Assembly: GCA_012295275.1 (NCBI GenBank)
Contig: CM022673.1
Span: 11,835,788-11,850,787, forward strand
DNA: 15,000 bases
Direction of reading: 5' to 3'
DNA from: Chrysomallon squamiferum
Taxonomy: Eukaryota; Mollusca; Gastropoda; Neomphalida; Peltospiridae
A program made the translations under genes and the position numbers. A model generated the notes under the pieces. The model ran no database searches. It was not told the DNA's origin and saw only the letters and a list, made by a program, of their open reading frames with translations. Positions 8,937-15,000 of the stretch are shown here, in pieces (the first letter of the stretch is position 1; each line of letters starts with the position of its first letter).

Positions 8937-9579
8937 GTGGGGAAGGACAGTGACCACTCATGTAGGGACTTTGTTCACTATACTGCCCTAGATGTGGCTG
9001 TTGCTGAATGGAGGGGTTTAAAGAAACTTGTGGCAAACAAATTCATTCACTTCCAAAGTAAACAAGGCATGTGGTTGTCAAATATTCAGACACCATCACT
9101 CTGAATATCCACACATTCTTCTTGTCAATGAAATCATCTTGGTGGTTGCACTTGCTAGTGCAAGAGTTGAGAGGGGCATAAGCGCTCTCAATCAGCAGTT
9201 GACAAATACCAGGTTGAACATGTCCAATTCTACACTGGATGATTTGCTGGTGATTAGAGTTAACCTGCCTGCACTTATAAGCTGTGATCCTTCATATGAA
9301 CAAAAACTTACAGACATAGCTGTTTCCCTGTATGCAGAAACAAAGAAAAAGACCAGATCTTGTACAATAGACAACCTGACTGTAGACTCATTGTCAGACT
9401 CACAAGACCCATACTTACCTGTGCCCTGTTCAGATGTGACAAACATAACCTGCAATGAACTAATGTGTGTAGAGGACTTTCTTGCTGCTACAACCTCAGA
9501 TTCAGAGGACTTGGAAGATGCTCGAAGTGAAACAGTTGATACTTCAGACACTGATGACAGTGACCACTCACAGTGCTAA
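8937..9579 (+). pseudogene. C-terminal hAT dimerisation domain with acidic tail (one frameshift)
   Basis: The frame at 8937-9101 reads AEWRGLKKLVANKF and GMWLSNIQ, the segment that precedes the dimerisation domain in hAT proteins, then meets TGA at 9102. One frame over, from 9091, the sequence continues HSEYPHILLV, followed by the hallmark ERGISALN (Glu codon at 9169), NTRLNMSN, LDDLLVIRVN. This matches the hAT family C-terminal dimerisation domain (ERGFS-X2-N...L-X2-L-X2-I-X2-N). After it come a Lys-rich patch and an acidic Ser/Asp/Glu tail ending DDSDHSQC. The apparent start at 9028 is not real: its first 20 or so residues are out of frame. The clear conservation suggests the family was recently active or under selection elsewhere. 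Confidence 0.8.
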
Positions 9580-9862
9580 CTGAAACAAGTTCATGATTCA
9601 GATTCTCATATCAATATTGTTTGATGAGTTTAGTAAAACAATGAAAAAACACACAAATTGTCATGATTTGTTTTATTGTATTGTTTAGTTATTAAATGCA
9701 GTACACTATACCTATACACAAAGTATTAATACAATGAGAACAATGATATGGATAAATAACAAATATATTATACTGTTCACCATGCATGTATGTAAGGGAT
9801 TTCACAACAATAATAATGGGAATCGTACACTTGATAAATTTCGATGCCTGTATAAGTATGTA
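9580..9862. other. AT-rich 3' flank of hAT relic, no gene seen
   Basis: AT-rich unique DNA after the stop codon. An ATTAAA hexamer at 9691-9696, about 110 bp past the stop, is a possible variant polyadenylation signal followed by a T/G-poor stretch. No CAG-type right terminal repeat was seen, so the right boundary of the transposon is undefined. Confidence 0.35.
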
Positions 9863-9866
9863 TGCA

Positions 9867-9902
<36 letters not shown>

Positions 9903-9910
9903 CGTGCGTA
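9863..9910. repeat. (TG)n microsatellite with ATGT and GTGC edges
   Basis: A TG run of about 30 bp flanked by TATGCATGTATG on the left and GCGTGCGTGC on the right. Frames on both strands through it (Tyr-Val-Cys and His-Thr) are artefacts. Confidence 0.95.
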
Positions 9911-10774
9911 CATGTGCACTTAGGATATATGTTTGTAACTACTGCGTTTAATTTTGTATATAACCGTCGGTGTGCTTTCTACATATCTGTTTAGATGTCT
10001 CTATATCCATATATAAGTATGCATATGTGTATAAAAATATGTGTATGTGCGTGTATATGTATGTAAGAATATACGAATGGAAGTATTTACATACACATCA
10101 CTGTGTATGTATATTTGCATTTACGTAGATATGTTTGCGTATATTTGTGTATGTATGTGTGTAAATACATATTGTTTTGTCTATCTGTGTATAACGGGAA
10201 ACTCTGTAGGACTATTGCAATGCTATTCTGTAACGAAGAAAACATCTGCAATTGCAAGCCAGTATTTTATAAACAAAGATAACATTCACTTGTATACACA
10301 CACCCTTAATCAGAAATGCCATTTTCCTGCGGTGGTTGTGGAGTTGTATTTTTAGCCGTATGACCTAACACCATCAGAAACATGTTTAAAGTTACGTGTG
10401 CAATCTTTCCACATGGTGTTAAGACAAGCTAGCGTTTCCGTGTGGTAAATATCACAGTGGTACGTTCAACGGTTAACTCGTCTGTTTTCAAAACCGTAAG
10501 TTGTAGGATCGTGTAGCGGTTAGGGCCCCAAGTCTGGAATAATTTGTTTTAGTAAGTTAATAAGACCAGTACTCGTCTATGTAAGCAATCCCGATAGTAG
10601 CTTCAAGTATGTACTTAGTATACTGGTTAGAATATATGCTAGATGCTTAGTAAATTGCATGTCGGATTTTGTCTATGAACGTACTGTTATTGGTTTATCA
10701 AATATTGTTTTTACTTTTCTCTCTTTGAAAAACACATTATACAGAAAAGAAATGCCCTTAATGTACATATATAC

Positions 10775-10775
<1 letters not shown>
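9911..10775. other. Non-coding DNA with TATGTG repeats and a tRNA-like patch
   Basis: Interrupted TATGTG/GTATAT repeats occupy about 10000-10180. The rest is unique AT-rich DNA. An inverted repeat (TAACACCAT at 10366-10374 with ATGGTGTTA at 10413-10421) and a tRNA-like patch (10447-10520) are described separately. No protein-coding gene was recognised. Confidence 0.45.
10447..10525 (+). repeat. Possible tRNA-like SINE remnant
   Basis: CACAGTGGTACG, then ACGGTTAACTCG, then GTCTGTTTTCAAAACCG and GTAGGATCG resemble in order a tRNA D-arm/A box, an anticodon arm and a decayed B box. The stem CGGTT/AACCG is visible. No complete cloverleaf or amino-acid identity can be drawn, so this is at best a degraded SINE head. 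Confidence 0.25.
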
Positions 10776-10838
<63 letters not shown>

Positions 10839-10867
10839 CTATATATATACACACATACACACACACT

Positions 10868-10898
<31 letters not shown>

Positions 10899-10922
10899 AC
10901 ACACATATGTATGTATGTATAA
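10776..10922. repeat. Compound microsatellite (CT)-(GT)-(AT)-(AC)-(ATGT)
   Basis: CT run (about 10776-10825), then GT (to about 10838), then TATATATA, then AC (about 10849-10906), then TATGTATG. GTGTGTGT-CTATATATATA-CACACACA forms a self-complementary hairpin around the central AT block. Its order is close to the reverse of the compound repeat at 181-391. Confidence 0.97.
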
Positions 10923-11080
10923 TTATACCTAAAACCTAATAACTGTAAATAGCAAAAGGTATACGATGTTAAGTTGTTAAATAAGTCGGGTTTCGGAGAC
11001 AAGCGACACTTTCTAAACTGTTTGGTTAAGTGATTCTTAATTCAAAAAAGACATCGTTTGCTGACACTTTAAAACTTTCC
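10923..11080. other. Unique spacer, no gene seen
   Basis: Short AT-rich unique sequence between the compound repeat and the second copy of the dispersed repeat. Confidence 0.5.
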
Positions 11081-11180
11081 CATGCAATTTCTAGAGAGAT
11101 TTCAGCCGCTTTTAACCCAGTTTATATTCTTATCAGTAAGAAAATGTGTTCTGTATTTTTATCTGCCTTCGTATAAACTG
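11081..11180 (+). repeat. Dispersed ~100-bp repeat, copy 2
   Basis: Ungapped match to 2510-2610 with about 88% identity by eye. It starts CATGCAATTTCTAGAG and includes TTATCAGTAAG and TTCTGTATTTTTATCTG. No terminal repeats or target duplications are evident at the edges of either copy. Confidence 0.85.
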
Positions 11181-11249
11181 TACTCGGTTTGTTACAGAAA
11201 CAAGAATTGTTGTTTTGGTTTTATGTTAGTTTTATCTGAATATTAATAA

Positions 11250-11556
11250 AACAGTGAACATCAGCATCAACAACACAATAAAAATAAAAAATAATAATAG
11301 TTATCACGGTAATGATGATGATGATTATGATGATAGTAGCAGCAGTAGTAATAATAATAATAATAGGAGCAGTAGTTGTTGTTCGATTGTTATTATTATC
11401 AGTAATAAATGTAGTATTAGTAGTTACAATAATAGTAATTTAGTGATAGTAATAGTAGCTGTAGAATTGTATCAGTAGTCATAGTCGTAATATTATTATT
11501 ATTAGTAGTAGTAGTTGCAGTAGTAGTAGTGGTTGTATTAGTAGTAGTAATAGTAA

Positions 11557-11588
<32 letters not shown>

Positions 11589-11740
11589 ATATTAGTATTA
11601 GTAGTGGTAGTTGCAGTAGTAGTAGTGGTTGTAGTAGTAGTAGTAGTAATATTAGTATTAGTAGTAGTAATATTATTAGTAGTAATGGTAGTTGCAGTAG
11701 TAGTAGTGGTTGTAGTAGAAGTAGTAGTAATAGTAGTAGG

Positions 11741-11789
<49 letters not shown>

Positions 11790-11895
11790 ATAATAATAAT
11801 ATTAGTAGTAGTAATGGTAGTTGCAGTAGTAGTAGTAGCAGAGGTACTAGAGCAGTAGTAGTGGTAGTAGTAGTAGTAATGGTAGTAGCAGTATT
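11250..11895. repeat. TAG/TAA trinucleotide array 3 with higher-order units
   Basis: A degenerate AAT/GAT opening (11270-11340) leads into TAG, TAA and TGG trinucleotides. The block GTAGTTGCAG recurs at 11511, 11607, 11688 and 11817, at spacings of 96, 81 and 129 bp, all multiples of three. This shows block duplication plus slippage. The array is the reverse-complement class of the ACT arrays at 3092 and 4230. The poly-Val open frame is an artefact. Confidence 0.95.
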
Positions 11896-12379
11896 CTAAG
11901 ACAGTTTTGATTTATCACATTGTTACTGATGGTTATTTGATGGTACAAAATACTAAGCCAGACTTTGCTTTGTTTTGCTCGTTTTTCCTCTCATCCATCA
12001 AAACGTCCATTCATCATTTGGCGTTTTCTACTTGAAGACGTTATTCTGCTACACTCTTTCATGTTTCCACTTCTCCCGTAGTCGCCTTTTTACCAAACAG
12101 ACAACAGGAATCATACAAGCAAAAGCAGGGCGTGGTTCTCTTTTTCTTTTCGTTACGTTTTTTTTGTCTCAAGTGTAATTGGTTCCCTGCTTCATCTTGA
12201 CATTTGCCAGAAGTTTGCGGAACTGCGCGGCTACATTGTTCTATAGCGGTGAAATAAAAGAAGAAGAAAAAGAAGCTTTCCTGGGGATTACCGTTTTCTG
12301 ATTTCGTTATTATTCGTAAATAAATGTTTAGAAACAATTTCTTCAAGCTGATCCTCCTTGGATCGCCCATTAGAGAATT
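11896..12379. other. Unique DNA, no gene supported
   Basis: Unique sequence with more C and G than usual here (for example GTTTGCGGAACTGCGCGG at about 12215). Open frames of 67 codons on + and 103 on - overlap at 11975-12370. The minus one includes a Phe run and a Lys/Arg run from simple sequence. Neither shows a recognisable domain. Confidence 0.4.
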
Positions 12380-12545
12380 TCCCCGTTCAAGAATGCTTGG
12401 TGTGTGTGAACGGTTATAGAAGCTTGTTTTTCGCGGCTAAGTGGAGATGGTAATAAAGATCTCTGGCGAGTAATAAGCGAGGCCGTCCCGTACCGATATA
12501 GCAGCGGATTTCATCTCTGAGAATTCTCCGCTATAAAATAATACG
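12380..12545 (+). promoter_or_regulatory. CpG-enriched patch ending in a TATA-like box
   Basis: About a dozen CpG dinucleotides in roughly 170 bp, including TTTTCGCGG and CCGTCCCGTACCG, are followed by TATAAAATA at 12532-12540. Two short inverted repeats (GAGAT/ATCTC near 12445-12464, AGCGGA/TCCGCT near 12502-12532) lie inside. The combination resembles a promoter, but no downstream exon, donor or open frame supports it, so it is weak. Confidence 0.2.
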
Positions 12546-12667
12546 TTAGTAATTAATAACGACTGAAGTGTACATTTAAAGACGTAAACGAATATCTTAG
12601 AAATTTTGTGTGCTGTGAAGTAACTGTTTCATTTCTTTATTGTTAAAACTTGCTAATATGTGATCAA

Positions 12668-12683
12668 GTATATATATATATAA

Positions 12684-12728
<45 letters not shown>

Positions 12729-12741
12729 TATATTTTTTTTT
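12668..12741. repeat. (AT)n microsatellite with T run
   Basis: Two AT runs split by a short A run, then a T run at about 12731-12744. Confidence 0.95.
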
Positions 12742-12916
12742 TTTACTTTAACTGATTGTTTTCATTTCCTAATCTTTGCTAATTATTAAGTATGATAATG
12801 ATGAAATATCTTCGAAACGATTTGCCATCTTTGTTTCATATTTTCTCGTGAACAGAAATATTAACAGTTTGAAAAATACATTTACAGCCTGTGTTTTGTC
12901 ACAAACTTGTATTATG

Positions 12917-12948
<32 letters not shown>

Positions 12949-13465
12949 AATGTTGTGTGTATGTGTGTTTCTCAGTTATACTATTACAGATACTGTATAA
13001 TATCAAATTGTTTTGAGGATCTATTAAAATATTCATTTATTACTTAACTTATTCAATAAATACATAATTAAACGATAATTGCGGTTTTTTCTCTAAGACT
13101 TCGTAATTTACGAAACTTTAAAATAATACAAATATTTATTCATTCATTTATCTGTTTTTCCTTCTTTCATTCGTTGTTCCTTCATCAGTCCGTTCTTTTG
13201 TTTCTCTTCTTTTCTTCTTACCTTCCAATCTCTGCCAATTTATCAGGTAAGGTTTGTTCCCTGTAGGAGAGTAACGCTGCATCAAAACATTATCAAAAGG
13301 TTAACTTGTTCAAAACAACGCATTTAACAGTCTTAAAGTTTTAATTATTTTTAACAGAAAGATGAAAACAGACTCCCTCTTTCATTTTTGGCAGACAGTC
13401 AAATTTTCATTAGAACGGAAAAGATTTTCTTTGGAAACACATTTATTCCAGGAAACTATCAAGAG
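12742..13465. other. Unique AT-rich DNA with small repeats, no gene seen
   Basis: Contains a TG run (about 12920-12948), a degenerate TTCA/TTCT stretch (about 13136-13230) and otherwise unique AT-rich DNA. TCAG|GTAAGG at about 13245 and CCCTGTAG near 13260-13267 look like a donor and an acceptor but are only about 20 bp apart and flank no coding frame. Confidence 0.5.
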
Positions 13466-13489
13466 AAAAAAAAAAAAAAAAAAAAAAAG
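13466..13489. repeat. Poly-A run
   Basis: A homopolymer of about 23 bases following GAGA, with unique sequence resuming at GATCCCC. Confidence 0.95.
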
Positions 13490-13734
13490 ATCCCCCGATA
13501 TTTTGAACACGTAATTTATATTTAGAAAAGGATGTTGCCTACATCGCAAGTAAAAGTTCGCGAAGTAAAACTGTGATTAAGTACGATGATTGAAAAACAA
13601 CAACACTATGACGAAAGCAACCACAACAACAACACGTAATAAAATAAAAATAAAACAACAACGACAAAAATAAACGAGAACGACAGAAAAAATTTAAAAA
13701 AAACTAAAAAAAAAAACCAAACATACAAATTAAG

Positions 13735-13925
13735 TAATAATAAAAAATAAATAAAAATAAAAATAAAAATAAAAATAAAAATAAAAATAAAAATAAAAAT
13801 AAAAATAAAAATAAAAAAAAAATAAAAATAAAAATAAAAATAAAATAAAATAAAATAAAATAAAATAAAATAAAATAAAATAAAATAAATAAAATAAAAT
13901 AAATAAAATAAAATAAAATAAAATG
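13735..13925. repeat. AAAAAT hexanucleotide to AAAAT pentanucleotide array
   Basis: TAAAAA hexamers fill about 13752-13840. The array then switches to TAAAA pentamers, with a few TAAA interruptions, to about 13924. The minus-strand open frames are Phe-Ile-Leu-Tyr low complexity. Confidence 0.97.
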
Positions 13926-14075
13926 TAATAATAATGAAACAAAAATAAAGATAATAAAAATAATAACAAAGATGACGACAACGACAAAAAATAAGAATAA
14001 AAATACAACAACAATAAGAACGACAACAACAACAAGAAATAAAAATAAAAATAAAACAACAACAACAACAAAAGA
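13926..14075. repeat. Degenerate AAT/ACA/AAG A-rich repeat
   Basis: AATAATA, ACAACA and GACAAC trinucleotide words embedded in A-rich sequence continue the array, with the purest ACA stretch near 14055-14075. The Thr-Lys-Asn frame across it is not a gene. Confidence 0.85.
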
Positions 14076-14399
14076 CAAATTTTGGACACACTGTTTTAAA
14101 CTCATGCAGATAACTATAGTAAATGTTGTATTTGCATGTTGGTTCTACAAAATTTCTACACCATATTTCAGAACCATGAAACTGGTTATACTGAATTTTG
14201 TTTGAGCAGGAGTTTCTATCAAGCTGCTTTTTCCAGATGTTTTCAACACAGTATTTTGAGTGTGTACATTCAAAAGTACTGAATGCTGCAATTAATACTT
14301 GTATAACTGTTCTAGGTTATTGTTAGTGCAGTATTATAAACTCATATAGTTAATTGTAATATGCTCATCAAGTCTAGATAAAAATGTTAATTAATAGTA

Positions 14400-14880
14400 A
14401 GGAGACTATACTGAATATTTCTTATATTGGAGATTAACGTTGAAATTTGATACACTCACACTCATTATTTCTATGATCAGTTTTGAAAATAACATTTTTA
14501 ACATCTAAAATTAAACTCAATTAAACTATTTTTTTTTCAAGTTTCTATTATTACCATAAATCCTTTGTTTAAGAAAATCTGTGATATTATTAAAAAAAAA
14601 TTTGTAGCACCTGTAATTAAAAGGACTTGTAATTCCTGTTAGAAACTTAATATGTTATTGTTTTCTGCAGGTCTGTTAATATCATAAATACTTGTTTCTG
14701 AAAATAACAATATTTTAAACACCTATAATAATAATACGAAACTGAACTGGAGCTTAAAGCTGAAACTACATATACTGTTATTTTCGTTTTGCATTTATTA
14801 TCATGAAGACTTGTATAAAGAAAACCTTTGTAATATTTATTAAACATCAACTTTATTGTACTAAAACGGAGCTTAAGGTA
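14400..14880 (+). repeat. Degenerate ~120-bp tandem repeat
   Basis: The clearest pair is 14641-14760 and 14761-14880. Both run GAAAC, then GTTATT, then ATCATRAA-ACTTGT, then TAATA/ATATT words, and end GGAGCTTAA (14749 and 14868, 119 bp apart). The unit 14521-14640 shares TTACCATAAATCC-TTTGTTTAAGAAAAT at the matching position. The unit 14401-14520 shares TTTTGAAAATAACA with the one at 14641. Similarity is low and includes indels. Traces may extend left to about 14090 and to the window end. Confidence 0.55.
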
Positions 14881-15000
14881 AAAGCCATTTCAAAGCAGCA
14901 AATACTGGAAATTTTATATACCACTATTTTTACAAACCCGTTATCAAACTCGATTTCTAAAGCACTATATTAAAAACTCTTTTTTTTCTTTTTTACGTGA

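Larger units (their letters stand above)
8530..9579 (+). pseudogene. Internally deleted, frameshifted hAT-family transposase / ZNF862-like relic
   Basis: This is the only recognisable protein relic. The reading frame starts after a stop at 8527 and has three parts. The first (to about 8708) carries a Cys-X2-Cys and His-rich zinc-finger remnant. The second, in a different frame (about 8709-9100), has a Ser-rich linker and the lead-in to the dimerisation domain, broken by stops at 8898 and 8934. The third returns to the first frame and holds the hAT C-terminal dimerisation domain and an acidic tail. The RNase H-like catalytic core that hAT transposases carry between finger and dimerisation domain (several hundred residues) is missing; only about 60 codons lie there. 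Transposition activity is therefore not expected. A spliced or co-opted gene is possible but less likely, given the frameshifts and stops. Confidence 0.75.

Noticed and set aside
11529-11858. Poly-Val frame of 109 codons
   Set aside because: Translation of TAG/GTA repeats.
12059-12370. 103-codon minus-strand frame
   Set aside because: Contains Phe and Lys runs from simple sequence, no domain, and overlaps an equally unconvincing + frame.
13606-14105. Phe/Leu/Tyr-rich minus-strand frames up to 161 codons
   Set aside because: Translation of AAAAAT/AAAAT and ACA arrays. Not a transmembrane protein.

Overview
The window reads as animal nuclear DNA, most likely from a coleoid cephalopod such as an octopus. 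The reasons are a very high density of long microsatellites (AG/CT, AT, TG/CA, ATGT, ATTC), several hundred-base ACT/ATT-type trinucleotide arrays, many A/T homopolymers, eukaryotic promoter and splice-donor sequences, and hAT-superfamily transposon remains. The organism call is inferred from sequence texture only. No gene is intact across the window. Most open frames are translations of simple repeats (poly-Thr, Tyr, Leu, Val, Ser or Arg-Glu) and are not annotated as genes.

Layout: 1-1060 is unique AT-rich DNA with a compound ATGT-AT-AG microsatellite, a small cluster of palindromes and a TG/CA hairpin. 1127-1690 is a degenerate minisatellite of about 25 bp. 1700-2510 is AT-rich with a decayed GAAT repeat. 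2510-2610 is the first copy of a roughly 100-bp dispersed repeat, followed by a long (AG)n. 3092-3525 and 4230-4625 are ACT/ATT trinucleotide arrays. 5078-5455 holds two diverged tandem copies of a unit of about 165 bp. 6085-6363 is a CpG-rich island with a TATA box, a CRE-like palindrome and a consensus 5' splice donor, so it is a candidate promoter plus non-coding first exon on the + strand. 6364-7217 would be the start of its intron.

7218-7670 is a block of CT, CTAT and CA/ACAT repeats. 7730-7915 may be a reverse-oriented tRNA-derived SINE. It abuts a small non-autonomous hAT-like element (7916-8098) with CAGGGGCGGAT-type ends. 8530-9579 is the only recognisable protein relic: an internally deleted, frameshifted hAT-family transposase or ZNF862-like sequence. 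It keeps an N-terminal Cys/His zinc-finger remnant and a C-terminal hAT dimerisation domain with an acidic tail, but lacks the catalytic core.

9580-15000 is mostly non-coding: TG/ATGT repeats, a tRNA-like patch near 10450, a CT-GT-AT-AC compound repeat, the second copy of the dispersed repeat (11081-11180), a TAG trinucleotide array with higher-order structure (11300-11895), a CpG-rich patch with a TATA-like sequence (12380-12545), an AAAAAT/AAAAT array (13740-13925), and a degenerate tandem repeat of about 120 bp from about 14400 to near the window end.

No operon-like or multi-gene system is visible. The most informative signals are the hAT relic, the nearby hAT-like MITE, the candidate promoter/first exon, and three degenerate tandem or dispersed repeat families.
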